The translations under genes were made by a program, and so were the position numbers. Shown in pieces: positions 1-6,836 of a DNA stretch of 10,294 nt. The notes beneath the pieces were generated by a model. That model was not told the DNA's origin. It was given only the letters and a program-made list of their open reading frames with translations, and did no database searches. The stretch's first letter is position 1, and each line of letters opens with the position of its first letter. Where the stretch lies: assembly GCA_945867185.1 (NCBI GenBank), contig CAMBHM010000036.1, forward strand, positions 1-10,294, given 5' to 3'. Source of the DNA: Legionella genomosp. 1 (GTDB lineage Bacteria; Pseudomonadota; Gammaproteobacteria; Legionellales; Legionellaceae).

Positions 1-384
1 CACCGTCATCCTTTTCCTGGCCCAGGGTTAGGGGTGCGTATTTTAGGAAAGGTGACCAAAGCGTTTGCCGATCTGTTGCGTCAAGCGGATGCTATATTTT
101 TAGAGGAGTTACAAAAAGCAGGGTTATACCATCAAGTTAGTCAAGCATTCGCGGTGTTTTTACCTATAAAAAGCGTTGGGATCATGGGTGACGCTAGGCG
201 TTATGAGCATGTGATTTGTTTGCGTGCTGTAGAAACATTGGACTTTATGACCGCGAAGTGGGCGCATTTGCCTTGGGATTTTTTAGGTCAGGTGTCTAAT
301 CGAATCATTAATGAGGTCCAAGGAGTGTCTCGTGTGACCTATGATATTTCTGGGAAACCGCCTGCCACGATTGAGTGGGAATAA
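1..384 (+). CDS. guaA: GMP synthase (glutamine-hydrolysing), C-terminal part
   Basis: This is the last 127 residues of GMP synthase, which aminates XMP to GMP using glutamine and ATP in the cytoplasm, the final step of guanine nucleotide synthesis. The frame is open from base 1, so the 5' part (glutaminase domain and most of the ATP pyrophosphatase domain) lies outside the window; the full family protein is about 525 residues. Visible family signatures are [11 protein letters not shown] at the left edge, [27 protein letters not shown], and the highly conserved ending [14 protein letters not shown], part of the XMP-binding/dimerisation domain. The Met/Val codon at 34 is internal and not a start. 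The gene ends with TAA and is followed after 3 bases by tadA, suggesting co-transcription. Nothing looks broken. Identification is near certain from the C-terminal motif. Confidence 0.97.
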   Translation, partial: HRHPFPGPGLGVRILGKVTKAFADLLRQADAIFLEELQKAGLYHQVSQAFAVFLPIKSVGIMGDARRYEHVICLRAVETLDFMTAKWAHLPWDFLGQVSNRIINEVQGVSRVTYDISGKPPATIEWE

Positions 385-387
385 GTC

Positions 388-837
388 GTGTCTGATTTAA
401 AATGGATGCTTGAGGCGTATCAACTGGCAGAGAAGGCGCAGTGTCTTGGTGAGGTCCCTGTTGGGGCTGTTTTAGTGGATGAGCAGGATCACTTAATTGG
501 ACGGGGTTGGAATAGCGTTATTCAGTCGACTGATCCCTCCGCACACGCTGAAATGCTGGCTTTAAGGGAAGCAGCAGCCACTATACATAATCATCGATTA
601 TGTAATACCACCCTGTATGTGACTTTGGAGCCTTGTTGTATGTGTGCAGGGGCTTTGGTGCAAGCGCGCGTCAAGCGGGTGGTGTTTGCAACAAGGGATT
701 TGAAAGCGGGTGCTGCGGGATCTCGTTTGAATGTGTTGCATGGGGATCTCTTCAATCATGCAGTTATGATTGATGAAGGGATCTTACAAGTGGAATGTGC
801 AGCGCTTTTGTCTCAATTCTTCAAAGTTCGTCGATGA
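388..837 (+). CDS. tadA: tRNA-specific adenosine deaminase (A34 to I34)
   Basis: The 149-residue cytoplasmic zinc enzyme deaminates adenosine 34 of tRNA-Arg(ACG) to inosine, allowing one tRNA to read several Arg codons. Cytidine-deaminase-fold motifs are clear: EVPVGAVLV (22-30), HAE (zinc ligand H53, proton-shuttle E55), and the PCCMCAGA loop (82-89) with zinc ligands C83 and C86. The later KAGAAGS and GILQVECAALLSQFF segments are typical of TadA rather than of free-base deaminases. The GTG start is chosen because it keeps the first helix (SDLKWMLEAYQLA) that aligns with the family N-terminus; the next candidate is ATG at 406. It follows guaA by 3 bases with only a weak Shine-Dalgarno, so translation is probably coupled. 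Its last 17 bases overlap the 3' end of convergent glnD. Length and motifs are complete. Confidence 0.96.
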   Translation: MSDLKWMLEAYQLAEKAQCLGEVPVGAVLVDEQDHLIGRGWNSVIQSTDPSAHAEMLALREAAATIHNHRLCNTTLYVTLEPCCMCAGALVQARVKRVVFATRDLKAGAAGSRLNVLHGDLFNHAVMIDEGILQVECAALLSQFFKVRR

Positions 838-3421
838 ATTTTTGACGTATTTTTTCTTGTGCTTCTGGTGACAGGGGAAGGCCTTCTTCGGTACTGATAT
901 AGAACATGTCTTCGGCTCGTTCACCGGCGGTTGCGATTTTCGCATGGTGTAGGTAGATGCGTTCTGTTAAGAAAATACGACTGACTGTGGCCAATAATCC
1001 TGGTCGATCGGCGGCTATTAGAAATAAACAGGTTTGCGAGTGTTTTGGATCTTCTTGAAAGGTCACTGTTGGTTTTGATTTAAAATGTGCTTGGGTGCGT
1101 GAAAGGCGGCGTTGTGTGAGTGTGGGCAATTGTTTGGTTAGTCTTAAATAAGTGATCAAATCTTGTTGAATCGACTCGGTTCTTGAAGGATCAAAAAAAA
1201 TCTGATTATGTTCATCTAAGATCACATAAATATCTAAATCAAAATGATTGGCATTGGTTAAGATAGAGGCTTCCTGGATAGTGGCGTGATGGTTGCTTAA
1301 GACAGTGGTAGTGATGGCAAGTCGCTCATCGCGATGCGGCATATAGATAAAAACTTCTGTCCCGCCTTCATTGTGGTGCGGCATGATCAATACCAAAGGG
1401 TAAGCGGAGCACTCCAGAATGGCCTCGGTATGTCTTGCTATGATTTGAGAGGACTCGTGTAAGAAATATTTTTTATCGATGGATCGCCATAAAGTTTCAA
1501 CCGTTTCAGGAGTGAGATTTGTTTGGGAGCGTAGGATGCAGAGCGCCTCCTGTTGGCGCAGAGTGACCAGGGTGGTTTCATTGAGTGAGATCTGTGCTTG
1601 CTCCATAGCAAGCGATGCTGAGCGATATAACTCTTTGAGTAAGGAATCTTTCCAAGTGGTCCAAAGTACTGGATTTGTCGCGCAAATATCAGCCACAGTT
1701 AGCAAATAAAGGTAGTCTAAATAACTCGATTTTGGGAGTTGACTACAAAATAAGGTGATGGTGCTTGGATCGTAAATGTCTTTTCGTTGCGCTGTTTCTG
1801 ACATCAAGAGATGATGTTCTACTAACCAAACGAGCAATGCAGTTTCATTAGTCCCCAAATGGTGTCGTGCTGAAAATTGGCTGGCTTCTAGCGCGCCTAA
1901 TTCCGAATGATCGCCCCCGCGGCCCTTGGCAATGTCGTGAAAAAAGGCCGCAAGATATAAAATATCTCGGTGGGCAATGGTTTTGATGAGCTTGGAGCAG
2001 AGAGGGAATGGCAAAGGAGGCGTATTATTTTGAAACGAGGCGATATTTCGGATGACGAACAACGTGTGTTGGTCCACCGTATAGACGTGAAAGAGATCAT
2101 ATTGCATTTGCCCCGTTACGGCAGCATAACAGGGGAGATAGTGATCAAGTACCCCTGATCGGCTCATGCGATGTAAAGCGGGGTAGGGGTTTTCTTGTTT
2201 TAGAATGGCCATGAAGGTGTCGGTGATGGCGCGGGTGCTGCAAAACCGTTTGTTGATGAGATATAAATGTTGGCGAATGAGGCGAAGGGTGCCTGCGCGT
2301 ATGCCTTCTATTTGAGGGTATGTGGCTATCCATAAAAAAAGGTGCATCAAGGCAGCTGGATGTTCTACGAATACTTTTGGGTGGCGTACCTCGATGTAGG
2401 TATTGGATAATTGGAAATCAGGATCGAGCGGTGTTAATTTTTGTTTGGGTTCTTCTACGATCGCTTCAGAAAACCATTGTAAAAGCATGTCGTTTAATTC
2501 TCTGATTCGTTTGATACTTTTAAAGTAGGCTTTCATGAACTGCTCAATGCCGAGCGAGTGTTTTTCGTCTTTATATCCAAAAAGAGTTGCCAATTTCACC
2601 TGATGATCAAAAAGAAGTCGTTCCTCGTTCTTTTCAGCCACGTGGTGTAAGGCGAATCGAATACGCCATAAAAAATGTTGTGCATGAATCAGTTCTTCAT
2701 ATTCTTTATCAGTGATAAATCCACAACTGATGCCATCTGCTAATTTTTTTAATCCAAAATGACGTTTGCTGATGTTGAGTAAGATCTGTAAATCGCGTAA
2801 GCCGCCTGGGCCATATTTGACATTGGGCTCAAGATTGTAGGCGGTGCCATCATATTTTTTATAACGTTGTTGTTGTTCTTCTCGTTTTCTAGAAAAATAC
2901 TCAGGACTGGGCCATATGTGTAAGGGGTGGGTTTCATAAAGTAATTCTTCCATCAACGTGCCTTTTCCACAAATAAAGCGCAGATCAAGGATACTGGAGA
3001 TGACGGTGAGATCTTGACTGGCAAGCAGTGCGCAGTCTTTGATGGTGGTCAGTTGATGGCTGACTTCTAAGCCGATATCCCAACAATCTTGAATAAATTG
3101 CTGTGCTCGAAGTAGGCGTTCAGGGGAGATCTCGTCTTCGTATAGCAATAGGATGTCGATGTCTGAATAGAGTTGTAGTTCTTGTCGGCCATATCCCCCA
3201 AGGGCGAGCAAGGAAAATGCTCCCTCTTCGCTCAACGCGTGTTTTTCAAACAAGGTCATGAGTAAAGTATCGACATAAGCCACCAGTCGATGGGTGATGG
3301 CTGTGATCGAAGCATGTTTATAGAAGGAACGGAATAAATCAGATTTATGCCGTTTGAGGGCGTTTTTTAAGGAAAGGGTATCATTTTTCATGCCCTGGTA
3401 CATCGTGTAATCGAGGATCAT
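821..3421 (-). CDS. glnD: Bifunctional [PII] uridylyltransferase / uridylyl-removing enzyme
   Basis: GlnD senses glutamine and adds UMP to, or removes it from, PII proteins (GlnB/GlnK), thereby controlling glutamine synthetase and nitrogen-responsive transcription. The 866-residue product has the full order of domains: nucleotidyltransferase with GGYGRQEL (75-82) and the metal aspartates D87 and D89 in SDID; the helical GLRDLQ segment (207-212); an HD phosphohydrolase domain with FFHDIAKGRGGDHSELG (493-509, HD at 495-496); the conserved VADICATNPVLW (576-587); and two C-terminal ACT domains (about 688-765 and 798-866, the second with DRPGLL). Length fits the family (about 850-900). The start is the ATG at 3421-3419. 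A GGAG lies 11 bases upstream, and a two-codon ORF overlaps the start; downstream ATGs at 3403 and 3391 are alternatives. No PII gene is in the window. It is convergent with tadA and divergent from the 3531 gene. Confidence 0.97.
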   Translation of the reverse strand: MILDYTMYQGMKNDTLSLKNALKRHKSDLFRSFYKHASITAITHRLVAYVDTLLMTLFEKHALSEEGAFSLLALGGYGRQELQLYSDIDILLLYEDEISPERLLRAQQFIQDCWDIGLEVSHQLTTIKDCALLASQDLTVISSILDLRFICGKGTLMEELLYETHPLHIWPSPEYFSRKREEQQQRYKKYDGTAYNLEPNVKYGPGGLRDLQILLNISKRHFGLKKLADGISCGFITDKEYEELIHAQHFLWRIRFALHHVAEKNEERLLFDHQVKLATLFGYKDEKHSLGIEQFMKAYFKSIKRIRELNDMLLQWFSEAIVEEPKQKLTPLDPDFQLSNTYIEVRHPKVFVEHPAALMHLFLWIATYPQIEGIRAGTLRLIRQHLYLINKRFCSTRAITDTFMAILKQENPYPALHRMSRSGVLDHYLPCYAAVTGQMQYDLFHVYTVDQHTLFVIRNIASFQNNTPPLPFPLCSKLIKTIAHRDILYLAAFFHDIAKGRGGDHSELGALEASQFSARHHLGTNETALLVWLVEHHLLMSETAQRKDIYDPSTITLFCSQLPKSSYLDYLYLLTVADICATNPVLWTTWKDSLLKELYRSASLAMEQAQISLNETTLVTLRQQEALCILRSQTNLTPETVETLWRSIDKKYFLHESSQIIARHTEAILECSAYPLVLIMPHHNEGGTEVFIYMPHRDERLAITTTVLSNHHATIQEASILTNANHFDLDIYVILDEHNQIFFDPSRTESIQQDLITYLRLTKQLPTLTQRRLSRTQAHFKSKPTVTFQEDPKHSQTCLFLIAADRPGLLATVSRIFLTERIYLHHAKIATAGERAEDMFYISTEEGLPLSPEAQEKIRQKFIDEL

Positions 3422-3436
3422 ACCATGGTAGTCTCC
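3418..3436 (-). promoter_or_regulatory. glnD translation start region with overlapping two-codon ORF
   Basis: On the minus strand, GGAG (3436-3433) is followed after 6 bases by ATG-GTA-TGA (3426-3418), encoding Met-Val-stop. The glnD ATG (3421-3419) overlaps that TGA as ATGA. The Shine-Dalgarno is thus better spaced for the mini-ORF than for glnD (11 bases), and the ATGA overlap is the usual geometry for translational coupling. The mini-ORF ATG sits in the 10-base palindrome TACCATGGTA (3421-3430). The bases are seen directly; a regulatory effect is inferred. Confidence 0.35.
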
Positions 3437-3454
3437 AATGGCAGGGCTCGCAAG

Positions 3455-3475
3455 TTATTAAGGAAACCTTAATAA
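3455..3475. promoter_or_regulatory. Perfect palindrome / PmrA-like box between glnD and the 3531 gene
   Basis: TTATTAAGG and CCTTAATAA flank AAA, giving a perfect 9+3+9 inverted repeat. Inside it, ATTAAG-GAAAC-CTTAAT (3457-3473) fits the published PmrA box pattern YTTAAK-N5-YTTAAK at 11 of 12 fixed positions, on either strand because of the symmetry. It ends 8-10 bases upstream of a -10 element (3484-3489). This places it at about -41 to -21 of the rightward transcript, the usual place for a PmrA-type OmpR-family activator. It contains no T-run on either side long enough for a terminator. In Legionella and Coxiella, PmrA drives Dot/Icm secretion and effector genes. The binder here is inferred; another dimeric regulator is possible. 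Confidence 0.5.
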
Positions 3476-3483
3476 AAAATTTG

Positions 3484-3489
3484 TATAGT
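3484..3489 (+). promoter_or_regulatory. Probable -10 element for the 3531 gene
   Basis: TATAGT matches the sigma-70 -10 consensus at 5 of 6 positions and is preceded by TTG. The stretch 17 bases upstream (AGGAAA, 3461-3466) is not a good -35, and the palindrome covers that site. This is the arrangement expected of an activator-dependent promoter. Transcription would start near 3496 and give a leader of about 35 bases. Confidence 0.45.
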
Positions 3490-3517
3490 GCTTGGTGTCT
3501 TTATTTTGATTTTGAAA

Positions 3518-3524
3518 GGGGGGG
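3518..3524 (+). promoter_or_regulatory. Seven-G Shine-Dalgarno of the 3531 gene
   Basis: A run of seven G follows GAAA and lies 6 bases upstream of the ATG at 3531. It can pair with the CCUCC of 16S rRNA through G-C and G-U pairs. Its position decides the ATG at 3531 as the start. A homopolymer at this place is unusual because slippage would change the spacing. Confidence 0.5.
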
Positions 3525-3530
3525 ATAAAA

Positions 3531-4061
3531 ATGGCTTTTTCGCTTGCACATTGTACGACTCAAACTGAAGAGAGTATTGGAGCAACCCTGCGGGAGACTT
3601 TAAAAAAGTTGTTAGCGGAGAAAGAGACATTTCATGGGGATGAGGATGCGCAGCGATATGTAGATGCAGTGATAAGACGATACAGAGTGTTACAGACTGC
3701 GCCCACACCTGAAAGTTTGATTGAAAAGAGATCAGTATTTCTTTCTGAACTTCGAAAACATGTGATAGAAATGACGGTGTACTCGTTCGATAAGCCTGCG
3801 GATGTATCACTGCGATTGCAATTCGTTGGGGTACCCGATGAAGAGATTATCAAGATCACTGAAGCCATGGTGCAACCCGGCGATGCTCTACTGGGCCTGT
3901 TGATTACTTCAGGCGTGTTGAGTTCTGTGTTTCTTTGTATAAAAGCTTGTGGTGGTACAGATGGTGAGGCAGGTTGCGGAACTTTAGGGGTTGGACTTGG
4001 CATGAGCTTGTGTGGTGGCGGGGGCGGGGGCGGCGGCGGTCATTATCATGGGCATCGTTAA
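3531..4061 (+). CDS. Hypothetical 176-residue protein with hydrophobic segment and Cys/Gly/His-rich tail
   Basis: I do not recognise this protein. Residues 1-115 are charged and mainly helical in appearance, with no N-terminal signal peptide. Residues 118-137 (from DALLGLLITSG) are hydrophobic enough for one membrane segment. The tail (138-176) is rich in Gly and Cys: C136, C140, C149 and C161, then nine consecutive Gly (162-170) and a terminal HYHGHR with three His, which could bind metal. The start is set by the G-run Shine-Dalgarno. The gene ends with TAA 8 bases before the ATG of the 903-residue protein, so the two probably form an operon with coupled translation. The Gly tail is encoded by a slippage-prone G/C tract, and a one-base change there would fuse it to the downstream frame. 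That it is a real gene is supported by its promoter, its Shine-Dalgarno and its position; the function is unknown. Confidence 0.7.
   Translation: MAFSLAHCTTQTEESIGATLRETLKKLLAEKETFHGDEDAQRYVDAVIRRYRVLQTAPTPESLIEKRSVFLSELRKHVIEMTVYSFDKPADVSLRLQFVGVPDEEIIKITEAMVQPGDALLGLLITSGVLSSVFLCIKACGGTDGEAGCGTLGVGLGMSLCGGGGGGGGGHYHGHR
4012..4040 (+). repeat. G-rich simple repeat encoding poly-glycine
   Basis: GGT-GGC is followed by two GGGGGC units (G-runs 4020-4024 and 4026-4030) and then GGC repeats, encoding the nine-Gly stretch of the 3531 protein. It stands out sharply from the moderately AT-rich surroundings. In-frame unit changes would alter Gly number; single-G indels would shift into the frame of the downstream 4070 gene. 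Confidence 0.8.
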
Positions 4062-4069
4062 TCCTTGCT

Positions 4070-6781
4070 ATGTTGTTTCTCAAAGATGCATCGATTTCTC
4101 CTGGAGATATTCTTTTTTTGGTGTCTACAGAGCAAGATTGGTTTAGTAGATTAAAGCGGGGGCTTCAGTCTATTACTACCCCTCATGGTCGACATGGTCA
4201 TCGTGAGGTGATTTCTACGTTTGTATGTACCAGTACAAATCGTTATGGGTTGACGTTTCGTAATCATGAACGGGACCTTCGTGCTTCAACTAAAAAAACT
4301 CACTTATTTTATCAAAAACAGCCGATTGAAGTGTTGATGGGGTTTTTCCAGCGTTTTGCCACCGAATTACTATGCGAATCAAATTTCAGGAAGGTAGTAG
4401 CCGCCGCTGGGTTCGTTTATAGCAATGAGACATCACTCGATGTCATTCAAGACGAGGTGTTGTCGTGCTTGTCAGAAGACAAAGAGAAGCTTATTTTGTT
4501 CTTATTAGCTTGCTGGAAAAAGAGTGAAGCGGTGGGGGTATTGCCTGCTATATCTGCGAGTTTGTTGGTGTTTAAATTCACGGATCCTGTCAAACGGGCC
4601 CAATTTTTAGAGGCTTATAATAAAACACCCATTGGTAGTACGAGTATGTGGGCATTGTTTGTATCCTTATTTAAAAGTAGCAAACAAGATCATACGGATC
4701 GTGATGGAACGAAGGTGTCTGCAAAAGACACGTATTGTGCTCGACAGATCATGGATGTTTTAAATCAGGTTGATCCGAATTTGGTGCAGCGCGGCTCTTT
4801 TGTGACACCTAAGTCGCTTGAAGCGGGGTTGAGGGAGGCCCTTACGAGGCACTCAGAGCGTACTGGGACAACTTCAACAGGGGATGATCTCGAGGATCTC
4901 ATTGTAAACACAGCGCAACAATTCCCTCCATTTGAATTGATGATACTTCCAGTTGCCGGCACAAAATTGATGAATGAATTATTTGATGTGATAGACAAGC
5001 AACTCGCTCGCATTGAACATAAATGGTGGTGTACTACACAAGACCGATTAAAAATCTCAGGGGTTAAAGCGGCGTTATTACCGTATCGAAAAAATTATGC
5101 AGCTTATTCTATCACGCTACAAACAAGGGATGCGCTACAGATCTTAGTGAGCGTGCTACCTCTTTTAAAGAAAAAGAAATCCGGTTGGTTTGAAGCGTGG
5201 TTCCCTGCCAAGTCGTATACTACAGTGAGGGACTTTGCACGTAGACAAGGGATCTTCGATGGGGATGTACGGGTTGCCGTGAAAGAGATCTCCACTCCTC
5301 AGTCGATGCCACTATTCAGTGGAGGAGAAGGAGGCCCTGCTCTTATTTTTTCTGATTGGGCGCTCAGCCAATGGACGCCTCAAGAGAGGAGACAGATGAT
5401 CGCCTATTTTAGAGACAAATTGGCCGGTGGAGCTCGTTTGTATGTGTGGTCGGAGGAGCAGTTGGTTCAAATGAATGCCGCAAACCTGGATAAGGCATTC
5501 GATGGCAGTGATTTTGAGGATCCGCTTGCCCAAAAAGTAAGACCAGCCCAGGATGAGCAGCTCTATCAGGCTGCAGAAAAAATAGGGTTGAAGCGAGCCT
5601 CTATTGAAATTTTGAATCACCAGGCCTGTCAAAGCCAATTTATGGAGCCTCATTCTTTATCGCATTATCTTGAGCATGCCGCAGTGTTGTTTTCAGATAA
5701 AATGGATCCGTTTTATCTGAAAAAGGCGAAATTACAATTGATTGCGATAGAGCTTGCGAATACTAATGGAGAGGAAGTGTTGCAAAGGGCTTTAATAGAT
5801 CTGAAAGCAAGCGTTGAGAGTCAAGTGGTTCTTGAACCCGCCAGCTATGCTTCAGGGATTGATACCCAAACTGTGGCCTCTTCAGGACGAGCCAAACGTA
5901 TTTTTCAATCTATTTCACCTCGGATGCAAACACCAAATCCTTGTTATTATCGACAGGAAGTACATACCAGTCTCATGGTGAATGCGCATCCTAAGGATAT
6001 GTTTGATTATTTTATATTGGGTGGCAGGGATCTCACGACGCTTCAACCGTGTGACTATCAAAGTCATCCGCAAGGATTTGGTTTGGCTTTATTGCGTCAA
6101 AGACAAGGTGAGGCGCGCATTGTTGAAGGAACGAAACAACTGCTTATTCACAATGAATGGCAAGCGTTGCCGTCATTGCATCCGCAAGAAACGTTGTTGG
6201 ATGTGGCTATAGCGGGGTGGGAGCGCGAACGAGACTTTGAGATCGCCTACTCTTCGGCGAACCATTTGTATTATATCAAAGGGAAAAGAGCCGAAACACA
6301 ACCCATTGAATTCAAATGTATGCTTCAATTGCCAACGCATTATCACAGTACGCCGTTGCTGAGTACCTTAATGCGTTTACCTGGACATGAAGGCATTCAT
6401 GCGTTATTAACGAGATATCTTCAATATAGAAAAGAAGACGGATCACTTCGGGCCAGTATAGGTCCTGGATGTACAGGGGCAGCGTATTTAGACAAGGCTC
6501 GACGCTTAGGGGTTGGCAGTTGTCGTCTTAGAGTCATTGCTTTCAAAGAAGAAATGACCCGATTATATCCTGAGGTGCCGGTTCATGTGAGTGTGAATGC
6601 CCGTCATTGTTTCATTGAAATGGCGCTTGATGGGCAATGGCAGCGGTACTGTCTGGGTCCTATTCCCAGCCTATTTGAGGCACTGCCATCGATGAACACT
6701 TGTTGTTTTTGGAATAAAAAATGGTTGAAAGATGAACCGATTGGTATCCTGTCACAATCGCCGGGTAAGTGCCACCACTGA
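4070..6781 (+). CDS. Large protein with N-terminal permuted papain-like (NlpC/P60-type) and C-terminal transglutaminase-like domains
   Basis: The product is 903 residues if started at ATG 4070. The frame is open back to 3968 with a TTG at 3974, but that extension only reads the Gly-coding tract out of frame (Trp/Arg-rich), so ATG 4070 is preferred; its Shine-Dalgarno is weak and coupling to the upstream stop is likely. N-terminal domain (about 8-245): SPGDILFL (10-17), then GHREVISTFV with candidate His H44, and TYCARQIMDVL with candidate nucleophile C223 followed by PKSLEAGL, the order His-then-Cys of permuted NlpC/P60 (YiiX-like) enzymes. The middle (about 250-780) is uncharacterised, with a KKKK stretch near 367 and SDWAL...GGARLYVW near 425-460. 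C-terminal domain (about 780-870): GSCRLRVIAF (candidate nucleophile C818) and RHCFIEMALDGQW (H846) fit a transglutaminase-like core; the usual Asp is Cys (C861). No signal peptide or clear membrane segment is seen from this start. Domain calls are by eye; substrate is unknown, and an effector role is inference. Confidence 0.72.
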   Translation: MLFLKDASISPGDILFLVSTEQDWFSRLKRGLQSITTPHGRHGHREVISTFVCTSTNRYGLTFRNHERDLRASTKKTHLFYQKQPIEVLMGFFQRFATELLCESNFRKVVAAAGFVYSNETSLDVIQDEVLSCLSEDKEKLILFLLACWKKSEAVGVLPAISASLLVFKFTDPVKRAQFLEAYNKTPIGSTSMWALFVSLFKSSKQDHTDRDGTKVSAKDTYCARQIMDVLNQVDPNLVQRGSFVTPKSLEAGLREALTRHSERTGTTSTGDDLEDLIVNTAQQFPPFELMILPVAGTKLMNELFDVIDKQLARIEHKWWCTTQDRLKISGVKAALLPYRKNYAAYSITLQTRDALQILVSVLPLLKKKKSGWFEAWFPAKSYTTVRDFARRQGIFDGDVRVAVKEISTPQSMPLFSGGEGGPALIFSDWALSQWTPQERRQMIAYFRDKLAGGARLYVWSEEQLVQMNAANLDKAFDGSDFEDPLAQKVRPAQDEQLYQAAEKIGLKRASIEILNHQACQSQFMEPHSLSHYLEHAAVLFSDKMDPFYLKKAKLQLIAIELANTNGEEVLQRALIDLKASVESQVVLEPASYASGIDTQTVASSGRAKRIFQSISPRMQTPNPCYYRQEVHTSLMVNAHPKDMFDYFILGGRDLTTLQPCDYQSHPQGFGLALLRQRQGEARIVEGTKQLLIHNEWQALPSLHPQETLLDVAIAGWERERDFEIAYSSANHLYYIKGKRAETQPIEFKCMLQLPTHYHSTPLLSTLMRLPGHEGIHALLTRYLQYRKEDGSLRASIGPGCTGAAYLDKARRLGVGSCRLRVIAFKEEMTRLYPEVPVHVSVNARHCFIEMALDGQWQRYCLGPIPSLFEALPSMNTCCFWNKKWLKDEPIGILSQSPGKCHH

Positions 6782-6811
6782 GCTCGAACTATAGTTCCGG
6801 CACGGCGATTG
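6755..6811 (+). other. Long imperfect stem-loop spanning the stop codon of the 4070 gene
   Basis: CAATCGCC (6755-6762) pairs with GGCGATTG (6804-6811), and GTGCC (6769-6773) pairs with GGCAC (6799-6803), separated by a 6-base bulge on the left arm. The loop contains a further palindrome (6786-6797). There is no T-run after it, so it is not a standard intrinsic terminator. It may protect the 3' end of the mRNA or assist termination. Confidence 0.4.
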
Positions 6812-6836
6812 CATGAAAACCTCATGAGGACTATAG
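6786..6836. repeat. Cluster of short palindromes
   Basis: Perfect palindromes GAACTATAGTTC (6786-6797) and CCTCATGAGG (6820-6829) lie 22 bases apart, and the CTATAG core recurs at 6831-6836. CTATAGTTCC (6789-6798) can also pair with GGACTATAG (6828-6836) with one bulged base, giving a structure that competes with the preceding stem-loop. No gene is seen in 6782-7006. Confidence 0.45.

Noticed and set aside
1479..2505. Several plus- and minus-strand ORFs of 61-76 codons within glnD
   Set aside because: They lie in other frames of an intact, clearly recognisable glnD and show no family motifs or ribosome sites.
3469..4003. Minus-strand ORFs of 113 and 123 codons opposite the 3531 gene
   Set aside because: They are antisense shadows. 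One would begin inside the 3531 gene and end in the divergent promoter, and neither has a recognisable domain or Shine-Dalgarno.
3974..4069. TTG start at 3974 giving a 935-residue form of the 4070 gene
   Set aside because: The extra 32 residues are a Trp/Arg-rich out-of-frame reading of the Gly-coding tract. The papain-like domain begins properly just after ATG 4070. It is retained only as a frameshift possibility in the findings.
4885..4900. Short direct repeat GATCTC-GAG-GATCTC inside the 4070 gene
   Set aside because: It encodes ordinary in-frame residues (DLEDL) and is short enough to be chance.
6755..6811. Intrinsic terminator after the 4070 gene
   Set aside because: The stem is interrupted, the loop is long and no T-run follows, so I list it as a stem-loop, not as a terminator.
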